Source: CAYVZU01 sp964455935 (lineage in GTDB: Bacteria > Fibrobacterota > CAYVZU01). Taken from it: a stretch of DNA of 13,148 nucleotides. Numbering within the stretch: the stretch's first letter is position 1; each line of letters starts with the position of its first letter. A program made the position numbers and the translations under genes. Positions 7,336 to 13,148 of the stretch are shown in pieces. The stretch is taken from NCBI GenBank assembly GCA_964455935.1, contig CAYVZU010000114.1:1-13148 (forward strand), in the 5' to 3' direction. Below the pieces are notes generated by a model that saw nothing but the letters and a program-made list of their open reading frames with translations, ran no database searches and was not told the DNA's origin.

Positions 7336-7812
7336 TCATTGGGTTCTGCGACGATTGGGGCCTCCAGGATCGACTGATGATCTCACCGGAATGTTGGCGC
7401 CAAATCCGGAAGCCGTGCTACACAGCAATTTACCAGGCGGCCCACAAGGCGGGTCTTTATACCTATCTTCTCAGCTGCGGCCACATTGTCAGCATACTTG
7501 ATGATCTGATCGAAACTGGCCTGGACATTATTTAAATGGACCAGCAGCGGAACATGGGGGCTGGAGCTTTTGGGCCGGCGCTTTGGCGGCCGGATCACGT
7601 TTCAATGTCCGGTGTACATCCAAAACACCATGATCAACGGTTCGCTTGACGATATTGGCGCCTACTGTCGATCCATGGTGAAGATGCTTGGGCGGCCCGA
7701 AGGCGGATTCATTGCGGAATGGTATAGCGACCCGGCGGCCGTGGGTCATCGACCCGATGCGGCTAAGGCCATGTGCGAGGAATTCATGAAAATTAGCGAA
7801 GAAACGGCCTGA
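7323..7812 (+). pseudogene. Uroporphyrinogen-decarboxylase-like (URO-D/MtaA superfamily) gene, truncated and broken
   Basis: The frame reads SGVDFIGFCDDWGLQDRLMI, then SPECWRQI, a Tyr- and Ala-rich helix and LLSCGHIVSILDDLIETGLDII, a pattern familiar from the URO-D superfamily, which includes corrinoid-dependent methyltransferases. It is interrupted by TAA at 7533-7535, then continues MDQQRNMG. An extra G in a run of five (about 7555-7559) shifts the frame to GLELLGRRFGGRITFQCPV and on to …GGFIAEWYSDPAAVGHRPDA, with a stop at 7812. The N-terminal half is absent; the sequence begins at the junction with the AraC tail. It therefore has three defects: truncation, nonsense mutation and frameshift. 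In relatives of this subgroup such genes often sit with Gfo/Idh and AraC genes in catabolic clusters. Confidence 0.72.
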
Positions 7813-7886
7813 AAATGTTTTCCGGGACGAACTCAATTGACCCGGCTATGTTACGCAAGGGAGTCCAAAGAAAGCTGGTATTGGAA

Positions 7887-8072
7887 TCAATGTCCCTGAG
7901 CGGGCGTTTCGACCTTCTGTTCCGGTTGTGAGGCAGGCTGGTTTTGTTCTTCGAGGTGCTTGGCGCCGAAGCAGCGGGCATGATAAAAAAAGCGCTTCAG
8001 GCCTTTGACGACCGAAACGGTCGTGTCGCCTTTCTGGATCACCTTTTTGCATTTCGCGCAAAGTTCGTTCAT
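7887..8072 (-). CDS. Small zinc-binding protein with a half-LIM-like motif
   Basis: A 61-residue protein that I do not recognise as a named family. Its metal-ligand pattern is clear: C5-x2-C8-x22-H31-x2-C34, which fits the first zinc-binding half of a LIM domain (C-x2-C-x16-23-H-x2-C). The ligand-bearing part is MNELCAKCKKVIQKGDTTV through RFFYHARCFG. The C-terminal 20 residues are rich in Gln, Glu and Pro and probably disordered. A weak purine-rich stretch (GAGAAGAG) precedes the ATG at 8072. There is no membrane segment or signal peptide. It could act in DNA/RNA binding or as a metal-binding adaptor, but nothing in the context shows which. Overlapping frames on the same strand lack such a motif. 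Confidence 0.6.
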   Translation of the reverse strand: MNELCAKCKKVIQKGDTTVSVVKGLKRFFYHARCFGAKHLEEQNQPASQPEQKVETPAQGH

Positions 8073-8364
8073 AGTGCTCTTCTCAAATGTAAGTTTTGCC
8101 CAATCTATTCACAAACATTTCTACTGCGGCCCACAACTGCCCATCATCTTCGACCGTCCTCGGCCCGAGCGTACTCAATGTACTTTTCAAATACGCATCC
8201 GGGTGTTCGGTCCTGCGGTTGGCCGTATCCGACAGGCATTTGGCTTCAGGGCCTTTATGCGGTCGCAGTCGCCCTCCTCCCGAGTGTAGTCGCGGGGTGC
8301 AGTCGGTTGTGACCCTCGTGTACGAAAGTTTACGAATAGATCGGTTAATGCGGTCAGGCGCAAC

Positions 8365-8577
8365 TTACTTTTTGCAAAAGGATCTGCAGCTTGAAAAGAT
8401 GATTGTGAGCGGCAACCAAATGGGAGTTGTGAGGACCGCCCATTTCACAAAGAAGAACATCAGATAGAATACCGCAGGAACAACGGTTACAATGAGCCAT
8501 TTCTGCGAAAGAATGCCAATGTCGTATTGAAACATCCCAAAGAGAATTGTCAGATAGCTTTGCAGTATTTCGTTCAT
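8365..8577 (-). CDS. Small integral membrane protein of unknown function
   Basis: A 70-residue protein beginning MNEILQSYLTILFGMFQYD. Two hydrophobic segments follow: WLIVTVVPAVFYLMFFF and VKWAVLTTPIWLPLTIIF, joined without a long loop, so it is a probable two-helix inner-membrane protein with a basic tail (CRSFCKK). I do not recognise its function. The start is fixed by AAAGGAG five bases before the ATG at 8577; a GTG at 8583 lies inside that Shine-Dalgarno sequence and cannot be the start. The strong ribosome binding site and the sharply patterned hydrophobicity argue that this is a real gene rather than a chance frame. It lies alone on this strand, with the half-LIM gene about 290 bases downstream. 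Confidence 0.65.
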   Translation of the reverse strand: MNEILQSYLTILFGMFQYDIGILSQKWLIVTVVPAVFYLMFFFVKWAVLTTPIWLPLTIIFSSCRSFCKK

Positions 8578-8773
8578 ACGCACTCCTTTCGATGTTTTGA
8601 AAACACAAGATAATCGGTCCCTGTTGCCGAAGCAAGGCCCCGCTTGAGCACGGGTTCGCTCAATTAATCGGCCAAGAACATTCGAGAGATCTCTTAAGCC
8701 CAGCTTCTTGAGGCGGCAGGCAAAACCGCCAATGCCGCCCGGAAGGATTCCCGATAACTATTTTTCTATCACC

Positions 8774-9703
8774 ATGCGCGGTGTATACATCCTTCGACGG
8801 CTTCTGACCGCCATTCCCGTGTTTTGGGGGATTGCGACCATTGTGTTTATTCTCATGTTCATGGTTCCCGGCGATCCGGCGCGCATGCTCATGGGCCAGC
8901 GCGGAGACGAAGAAGCGCTCAAACGAATCCGACACGAACTTCAACTGGACCGGCCTTTTCTGATCCAATACGGATCGTTTCTGGGCCGGCTCGTTAAAGG
9001 CGATCTTGGCTTCAGTTTTCGCCAGCGCAGGCCCGTCACCGAGATCATTCTCGAGCGCTTCCCCGCCACATTCCGTCTTGCCTTGTTTGCCATCGTTGTT
9101 GCGCTTTTCTTTGGAATCGCGGCGGGAATCATTGCAGCGGTGCACCAGGGCCGCTGGCCCGATCAGGTGGTAATGGGAATCTCCCTTGTGGGAGTATCGA
9201 CGCCGATCTTCTGGTTTGGCCTCATGCTCATTATCGTGTTCTCCACTTGGCTTGGATGGTTCCATACGGGGTACGGCAATGGCGGTTTTCAGTATATCGT
9301 TCTTCCCGGAGTGTCTCTCTCGGCGGTTACCATGGGCACCATCGCGCGGATCACCCGCTCGTCAATGCTTGAAGTGATGCGCGCCGATTACGTTCAGACG
9401 GCACGCGCCAAGGGACTCAAAGAAATCTCGGTTCTCCTCAAGCATGTTTTCCGCAATGCGCTCATCCCGGTCGTTACCGTTGCCGGAAATCACTTGGCCG
9501 GCCTTATGACCGGCGCCATTGCCACGGAGACGATCTTTGCATGGCCCGGCCTGGGCCGGGCTGTTTATGAAGCCATTTCCATGCGCGACCGTCCCGTGGT
9601 GCTGGGCGGCGTGCTCTTCTTTGCGGCGGTCTTCGTCATGGTCAACGCGGTTGTGGATGCGCTCTATTCGGTGCTGGATCCGCGGATCAGAATGAAGAAC
9701 TGA
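8774..9703 (+). CDS. ABC transporter permease, DppB/OppB family
   Basis: Inner-membrane permease subunit of a dipeptide/oligopeptide/nickel-type ABC importer, 309 residues, usual for the family, with six predicted membrane helices. It starts MRGVYILRRLLTAIPVFWGI, the standard DppB opening, followed by the family periplasmic block VPGDPARMLMGQ. The cytoplasmic EAA-type loop that docks on the ATPase is well preserved: ADYVQTARAKGLKEISVLLK and HVFRNALIP. The C-terminus, LYSVLDPRIRMKN, is complete. I chose the ATG at 8774 because it matches the family start; in-frame TTG 8708 and ATG 8732 would add 22 or 14 residues of non-family sequence. The usual partners (substrate-binding protein, DppC, ATPases) are absent on both sides, so it is an orphan unless partners are encoded elsewhere. 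Confidence 0.88.
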   Translation: MRGVYILRRLLTAIPVFWGIATIVFILMFMVPGDPARMLMGQRGDEEALKRIRHELQLDRPFLIQYGSFLGRLVKGDLGFSFRQRRPVTEIILERFPATFRLALFAIVVALFFGIAAGIIAAVHQGRWPDQVVMGISLVGVSTPIFWFGLMLIIVFSTWLGWFHTGYGNGGFQYIVLPGVSLSAVTMGTIARITRSSMLEVMRADYVQTARAKGLKEISVLLKHVFRNALIPVVTVAGNHLAGLMTGAIATETIFAWPGLGRAVYEAISMRDRPVVLGGVLFFAAVFVMVNAVVDALYSVLDPRIRMKN

Positions 9704-9914
9704 CAGCCATGGGCCAGGGAGGCGCTATTCAGAGGCATTGGTTGGTCATCTTGGAGGAACACTGGTTGAAAGCATGTACATCGGAACGGTGGGAGGCGTT
9801 GACCTGAACGATTTCCACTTCAAGGCGAAGAAGCTGGAGAAGATGAAACGGAAATTCCTGTCAGGGAAAGAATACCAGATCTTCTGCCTGTTTCGGCCAG
9901 TGGAACCGAAATAG
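9704..9914 (+). other. Unrecognised gene tail or small ORF after the permease
   Basis: Immediately after the permease stop, one frame is open up to a TAG at 9912-9914. It reads HGPGRRYSEALVGHLGG, then TLVESMYIGTVGGVDLNDF, then a lysine-rich helix (KAKKLEKMKRKF) and RPVEPK. The only ATG, at 9774, would give a 46-residue product and has no properly spaced ribosome binding site. The upstream codons still look protein-like, so this is more likely the 3' end of a longer lost gene joined to the dppB end by deletion. DppC, expected here, shows no similarity to it. I do not recognise the family. Confidence 0.3.
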
Positions 9915-9987
9915 GTATTCTTTGCCGCGAAGTATACCCATCGTGCTTGGATCGGCAGTGTTGCTTGACTGCCTCGGACCGATCGGC

Positions 9988-10999
9988 TTATCTCAGGAAT
10001 GTTTTATAGTCCTTTAGGTTCTTTTTCAAAAGGGCAGGGGTGTCGAGATTGTAGGGGCACTTGTCCGCGCAACTGCGGCACTCGGTGCACGTTTCGACCT
10101 TCTTCATATTTGTTTGCCACTCGGGCGTTAAAAACTGCGCGCTGGGCGCTCGTCGGATGAACAACGACATCCGCGCGGCGCTGCTGACGGGAATCTCCTG
10201 CGGGCAGGGCATGCAGTATCCACACCCTCTGCAGAATTCGCCGGACAGCTCCTGTTTCTCGGACACAATCGCTTCTTGAAGAGCGGCGCTCATGCTGGGA
10301 GGATTCTTCGAAAGGCTAAGGAACTGGTCCAACTCCGATTCGCGCTGGATTCCCCAGATGGGCGCCACGTTGTCGTATTGCCACAAAAATGCAAATGCGG
10401 CTTCGACATTGCGGATGAGCCCGCCCGCCATGGCCTTCATGGCGATCACGCCGACATCGTTCTTTGCGCAGACATTGATCAAACGCAATTCATCATCAGA
10501 GGAAAGACAACTGATCGGATACTGCACCGTATCATACAACCCGCTTTGGGCTGCCTCAATCGCGACCGACAGGCGGTGGCTAGTGATGCCGATAAACCCG
10601 ATCTTGCCGGCCTTGCGAGCTTCGTCGAGGGCGGAATAGATCCCGTCGGCGCCGCCAGGAACCGGGACGAACGTGGCGAAATGATGCTGATAAATGTCGA
10701 TGTAGTCTGTTTGGAGCTTCGCGAGGCTCAAATCAATATCGCTTCGCAAGGCCTCGCCGTTCTTGGCCTGGCTTTTGGTCGCGAGATGGATATTCTTCCG
10801 GATCGAAGAAAGGGCCAGCCCGATTTTTTTCCTCGCTATCGGTATAGGCCCGGGCCGTATCATAGAAGTTGACTCCGTTCTCATTGGCTTTGCGCAAAAT
10901 GCGGCCGGCTTCTTCCGCGCCAATGCGCTGAATGGGAAGCGCGCCGAATCCAACGCGGCCTACCATCAGCTTCGTGCGTCCCAATGGAAGTTTTTGCAT
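9988..10999 (-). pseudogene. Aldo/keto reductase with two C-terminal 4Fe-4S motifs, split by a +1 frameshift
   Basis: An aldo/keto reductase of the COG1453 type, read in two frames. The first (start ATG 10999) gives MQKLPLGRTKLMVGRVGFGA through FYDTARAYTDSEEK (catalytic Asp47 and Tyr52). After one extra base in a seven-base run (T at 10824-10830; A on the coding strand) the second frame continues IGLALSSIRKNIHLATKSQ (catalytic Lys), DYIDIYQHHF (catalytic His) and the rest of the barrel. The C-terminus holds CRGCGYCMPCP and CTECRSCADKCP, each of which can bind a 4Fe-4S cluster. All four catalytic residues and all eight cysteines are intact, and there is no other lesion. The break could be recent, a sequencing error, or bypassed by slippage at A7. 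No Shine-Dalgarno sequence is visible before the ATG. The gene is separated from flgM by a terminator. Confidence 0.85.
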
Positions 11000-11130
11000 G
11001 AGGTAAAAATAATTTGTCGTGCCTGTGCCCTGTACGATCGAAAGTAGATGAAATAGTTGGCGGCCCGCGATGGCCCGCTCGGGATGAGTTTAATAAAAAT
11101 CGCTTATTTGCCGTACCTGCGGGACACCCC

Positions 11131-11173
11131 TAAAAAAAGAAAGGACCTACGCCCTTGTTCGTAGGTCCTTTCT
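11131..11173 (-). terminator. Rho-independent terminator of flgM
   Basis: Perfect 14-bp inverted repeat with arms 11138-11151 and 11160-11173 around an 8-base loop. Read on the minus strand, the hairpin is followed by an uninterrupted T run (complement of the A run at 11132-11138). It lies 27 bases after the flgM stop. Confidence 0.92.
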
Positions 11174-11199
11174 CCTCAACACGGAGAACTCTCGACGGA

Positions 11200-11520
11200 C
11201 TACCGGATTCCCAGTTCCTTTCCGATATCCTGAATCAGCTTGTCGGCCAGTTGTTCGGCAAATTCCGGAGAATTGTAGAACCCGCTGGCGATCTTCTCTT
11301 TGACCTCGGCAACTTTTTCCGGCCTGACCTGCGGCGTGTTCAAAACGGCCACCTTGGCGACTTCCATGGCCGAGCGCGTTTCGCTCAGCATCTTGCCGTC
11401 CTGTGAGAATTTCACTGAATCGGCTTTGGATGCCGCCGGGGTTTCGGCCTTCTTCTTTGCCGCATCGATCTTCTTGGCAAATTCAGCCCGGTAAGGCTGC
11501 GATACGTGATCAATGCGCAT
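11200..11520 (-). CDS. flgM: Anti-sigma-28 factor FlgM
   Basis: Small cytoplasmic protein that binds the flagellar sigma factor FliA (sigma-28) and holds it inactive until the hook-basal body is complete and FlgM is exported. The 106-residue sequence has the usual layout: a disordered, Lys- and Ala-rich N-terminal half with DSVKFS near residue 34, then the sigma-binding helical part with the hallmark VRPEKVAEVKEKIASGFY (65-82) and the following helix FAEQLADKLIQDIG. Length is typical (about 90-110). AAAGGTGGTG precedes the ATG at 11520. A sigma-28-like promoter lies about 50 bases upstream and a strong terminator follows, so it appears monocistronic and under control of the sigma factor it inhibits. 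No other flagellar gene is in the window. Confidence 0.85.
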   Translation of the reverse strand: MRIDHVSQPYRAEFAKKIDAAKKKAETPAASKADSVKFSQDGKMLSETRSAMEVAKVAVLNTPQVRPEKVAEVKEKIASGFYNSPEFAEQLADKLIQDIGKELGIR

Positions 11521-11565
11521 TTTACATCACCACCTTTCGGGATTCGCTCCCTTTCCTATCATTAG

Positions 11566-11593
11566 ATATCGGCATACCTCAAGCATCCCTTTA
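11566..11593 (-). promoter_or_regulatory. Sigma-28 (FliA)-type promoter of flgM
   Basis: On the minus strand TAAA (11590-11593) is followed after 16 bases by GCCGATAT (11566-11573). The enterobacterial sigma-28 consensus is TAAA-N15-GCCGATAA, so the -10 box matches 7 of 8 and the spacer is one base longer. Predicted transcription would begin about 38-40 bases before the flgM ATG. Confidence 0.65.
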
Positions 11594-11599
11594 GAGATT

Positions 11600-11909
11600 T
11601 CTTTCAATTTGCATGAAGCCATTATGGGTATGATAACCTGTTTGATTTCATTAAATTAGGATAATACATATGGTGCTGGACGGTATTCATCATAATGGAT
11701 ATTTAATTTAAATATTATAACTGCTCAGCGCCCCTTCACCCTCTCTCACCGAGGGACGAGGACTTTTTTTCCTCTACCTTTGATGGGAGAGGTTTAAGGC
11801 GAGGATGGCGGAAGTGCTGAGTTGTGTTCCCTAATATTTATGATATTAATGATAAGCATATAAAGATCTGTTGGCCGAAGCGCCATGGTGGGGCAAGTCC
11901 CCCGGATTG
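11600..11909. other. AT-rich intergenic region with a short imperfect inverted-repeat element
   Basis: No gene is evident. It holds a 17-bp AT-only perfect palindrome (11699-11715). It also holds a roughly 98-bp GC-richer block (11724-11821) bounded by CTCAGC and its inverse GCTGAG, with further partly complementary pyrimidine- and purine-rich arms (CCCTCTC … GAGAGG) around a central T7 run. The block resembles a dispersed, folded intergenic repeat (REP/MITE-like); only one copy is visible here. Confidence 0.3.
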
Positions 11910-12248
11910 TTACGCGCTCAGACCATCAAGCATCTCTCTCTCTGCTGAGTAGATCGAGAACATCGAATTGATATTGGTCATCTCAAAAAGATCGCGCTGG
12001 TCATCCGAAAGGGCCATTACCGCAATCCGGGCGCCCTGATCCAAAGCTGATTTTCGAATAGCCATCAAAGCCCCAATCGCACCGCTGTCGATAAAGCTTA
12101 CGCGAGCAAAGTTGAGGACAATTGTTTTTTTTCCTTGCTGCAGCAGGCTATTAACCGCGGTTAGGAACTCCTTTGAATCGGGCCCCTTAATCTGGCCGTC
12201 GATGTCAATGATTGAAATGTTTTTAACCTCGCGCACCAGGCTTCGCAT
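11910..12248 (-). CDS. STAS-domain anti-anti-sigma factor (SpoIIAA/RsbV-like)
   Basis: A 112-residue single-domain STAS protein. Partner-switching proteins of this kind bind an anti-sigma kinase when unphosphorylated and so free a sigma factor or other target. The key phosphorylation site is present: FIDSGAIGAL (52-61) with Ser55 in the DSG motif, close to Ser58 of SpoIIAA. The preceding IVLNF strand and the later ARIAVMALSDDQRDLFE match the fold. The start ATG 12248 is chosen for its strong GGAGAGG seven bases upstream; an in-frame ATG at 12296 would add 16 residues without such a site. No kinase (RsbW/SpoIIAB) or phosphatase (RsbU/SpoIIE) gene adjoins it, so its partner is unknown. It points the same way as flgM, but 389 bases separate them. 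Confidence 0.87.
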   Translation of the reverse strand: MRSLVREVKNISIIDIDGQIKGPDSKEFLTAVNSLLQQGKKTIVLNFARVSFIDSGAIGALMAIRKSALDQGARIAVMALSDDQRDLFEMTNINSMFSIYSAEREMLDGLSA

Positions 12249-12368
12249 TGATAAACCTCTCCAATTTCCGAAGGCTGAATGGTAAGATAATTTCATGCCA
12301 AAGGCGGGAACAGCATTACCTTATTTTGCCTAAAGCCCATTCATTAATTGAGTTCGACCGTTTTTAGT

Positions 12369-12398
12369 TTGACATTGGTTTCCACAATTACTTAGATT
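12369..12398 (+). promoter_or_regulatory. Possible sigma-70 promoter of the tRNA-tuf operon
   Basis: TTGACA (12369-12374) with an 18-base spacer to TAGATT (12393-12398; 4 of 6). A better -10-like box, TATATT (12415-12420; 5 of 6), lies farther on but has only a poor -35 partner. Either could start the transcript that carries the tRNAs about 120-170 bases downstream. Confidence 0.35.
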
Positions 12399-12456
12399 CA
12401 TCAGACTCCGTTCCTATATTCTATAGGCTTGGATAAGACCATTTCGCAATGAAAAG

Positions 12457-12472
12457 GCCGGGTGAGCCCGGC
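12457..12472 (+). other. Small GC-rich hairpin in the leader of the tRNA operon
   Basis: GCCGGG (12457-12462) and CCCGGC (12467-12472) form a 6-bp stem with a TGAG loop, followed by GCGTTCTTTCT. It resembles a weak intrinsic terminator or attenuator, but the T tract is interrupted. It lies between the presumed promoter and the first tRNA. Confidence 0.3.
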
Positions 12473-12542
12473 GCGTTCTTTCTCATACGGGATTGTGAGC
12501 GCGACTCAGCCGCGCTTCCTGGTGGCTGGGCCGGGAGAATTC

Positions 12543-12614
12543 GCTGGTGTAGCTCAATGGTAGAGCAACTGATTTGTAATCAGTAGGTTGCGGGTTCAAA
12601 TCCCATCACCAGCT
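12543..12614 (+). tRNA. thrU: tRNA-Thr (anticodon TGT)
   Basis: Cloverleaf with acceptor stem GCTGGTG/CACCAGC, D-arm GCTC…GAGC and anticodon stem ACTGA/TCAGT around TTTGTAA, giving TGT (reads ACA). The T-arm GCGGG/CCCAT has one C-A mismatch and one G-T pair. No CCA is encoded. First gene of a four-tRNA cluster in front of tuf; the symbol follows the E. coli position. Confidence 0.93.
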
Positions 12615-12674
12615 TGCTGAGTTCGAGCAGAACGACCCAAGAAGTTCGTCGCTGCACGACCTACAATAGATTCT

Positions 12675-12757
12675 GGGCGGGTGCCCGAGTGGCTAAAGGG
12701 GACGGGCTGTAAACCCGTTGGCTTACGCCTACGAAGGTTCGAACCCTTCCCTGCCCA
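12675..12757 (+). tRNA. tyrU: tRNA-Tyr (anticodon GTA)
   Basis: Class II tRNA of 83 bases. Acceptor stem GGGCGGG/CCTGCCC with one G-T pair, anticodon stem ACGGG/CCCGT around CTGTAAA (anticodon GTA), a long variable arm (TTGGCTTACGCCTAC region) and a T-loop TTCGAAC. No CCA is encoded. Second tRNA of the cluster. Confidence 0.94.
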
Positions 12758-12819
12758 ATAATAAAAATCAGCGCGCCGTTCATGGACGGACACGATCTTT
12801 GCAGCGAGGGAGTGAGCAG

Positions 12820-12895
12820 GCGGGAATAGCTCAATGGCTAGAGCTCCACCCTTCCAAGGTGGCTGTTGTGGGTTCGAGTCCCATTTCCCGCTCCA
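12820..12895 (+). tRNA. glyT: tRNA-Gly (anticodon TCC)
   Basis: Acceptor stem GCGGGAA/TTCCCGC, anticodon stem CCACC/GGTGG around CTTCCAA (anticodon TCC, reads GGA) and T-loop TTCGAGT. The discriminator base T (12892) is followed by an encoded CCA (12893-12895), unlike the other three tRNAs here. Confidence 0.94.
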
Positions 12896-12954
12896 AGCCG
12901 AGCGCCACCCTCTCAATTGCAGGAAGAGATGGACAACAGGAGATTTGAGCAATT

Positions 12955-13028
12955 GCCCAAGTAGCTCAGTCGGTAGAGCGCTTCCTTGGTAAGGAAGAGG
13001 TTCACGGGTTCGATTCCCGTCTTGGGCT
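12955..13028 (+). tRNA. thrT: tRNA-Thr (anticodon GGT)
   Basis: Acceptor stem GCCCAAG/CTTGGGC, D-arm GCTC…GAGC, anticodon stem CTTCC/GGAAG around TTGGTAA (anticodon GGT, reads ACC) and T-loop TTCGATT. No CCA is encoded. It ends 56 bases before the tuf start. Confidence 0.95.
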
Positions 13029-13084
13029 TTTCGATAGACAATTTAGAAAAAGAAAATACCAAACCCCAAAAGGAGGTTTCGCGA

Positions 13085-13148
13085 ATGGCGAAGGAAAAGT
13101 TTCAGCGCACGAAGCCGCACGTCAACATTGGGACGATCGGCCACGTGG
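13085..13148 (+). CDS. tuf: Translation elongation factor Tu, N-terminus only
   Basis: GTPase that delivers aminoacyl-tRNA to the ribosome. Only the first 21 codons fall in the window: MAKEKFQRTKPHVNIGTIGH and one more, the invariant start of EF-Tu leading into the G1 (P-loop) motif GHVDHGKT. An ideal AAGGAGGT lies about nine bases before the ATG at 13085. Co-transcription with the four upstream tRNA genes is likely, as in the E. coli tufB operon. Confidence 0.95.
   Translation, partial: MAKEKFQRTKPHVNIGTIGHV

Noticed and set aside
8086..8366. Open minus-strand stretch without a start codon, ending VEDDGQLWAAVEMFVNRLGK
   Set aside because: The last part looks protein-like and might be a relic, but there is no start, no family I recognise and the upstream part is unconvincing. 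The plus-strand frame at 8096-8467 is no better.
8660..9265. Minus-strand reading frame (201 codons) opposite the permease
   Set aside because: Highly charged, low-complexity shadow of a membrane protein gene.
9954..9973. Hairpin GGCAGT/ACTGCC downstream of the aldo/keto reductase
   Set aside because: 6-bp stem with an 8-base loop but no T run on either strand, so not called a terminator.
10276..10872. Plus-strand reading frame (198 codons) opposite the aldo/keto reductase
   Set aside because: The minus strand carries catalytic and Fe-S motifs; this frame is its shadow.
12596..12952. Reading frames across the tRNA cluster on both strands
   Set aside because: They overlap three clear tRNA genes; chance frames.
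1..13148. CRISPR array or complete insertion sequence
   Set aside because: No regularly spaced direct repeats and no transposase or terminal inverted-repeat pair was found despite the decayed region.

Overview
This 13.1-kb stretch of bacterial chromosome has moderate to high GC. It comes from a flagellated bacterium (flgM with a sigma-28-like promoter) whose envelope gene complement points to a Gram-negative (predicted C-terminally aromatic outer-membrane barrel). The mix of families (a helix-hairpin-helix/beta-barrel protein, Gfo/Idh, VOC and uroporphyrinogen-decarboxylase-type relics, an Fe-S aldo/keto reductase) resembles uncultured FCB- or PVC-related lineages. That placement is only an inference; I cannot name a genus.

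Left block, minus strand (1-4547): an HHH/beta-barrel envelope protein, then 6 nt later a stand-alone secreted hydrolase resembling the C-terminal metallo-beta-lactamase domain of ComEC. After a short gap come a COG2509-type FAD-dependent dehydrogenase and, coupled to it by a GTGA overlap, a Mug/TDG-type mismatch uracil-DNA glycosylase that runs off the left edge. The HHH-barrel plus ComEC-like pair is the most interesting combination here, a possible extracellular DNA-handling module.

Middle block (4644-9914): a divergent, apparently near-leaderless MFS transporter begins what was once a catabolic operon. Behind it lie a Gfo/Idh fragment fused to a frameshifted VOC fragment, an intact SDR-type epimerase, an AraC tail fragment on the other strand, and a truncated and broken uroporphyrinogen-decarboxylase-like gene. 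Then come two small minus-strand genes (a half-LIM-like zinc-binding protein and a small membrane protein) and an orphan DppB-type ABC permease followed by an unrecognised gene tail. This is a region of gene decay.

Right block (9988-12248), minus strand: an aldo/keto reductase with two C-terminal 4Fe-4S motifs, split by one extra base in a seven-A run; an anti-sigma-28 factor FlgM with a very clear intrinsic terminator and a sigma-28-like promoter; and a single-domain STAS anti-anti-sigma factor.

Far right, plus strand (12543-end): tRNA-Thr(TGT), tRNA-Tyr(GTA), tRNA-Gly(TCC), tRNA-Thr(GGT) and the start of tuf (EF-Tu). This is the same gene order as the thrU-tyrU-glyT-thrT-tufB operon of Escherichia coli. 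No CRISPR array, complete insertion sequence or rRNA gene was seen.
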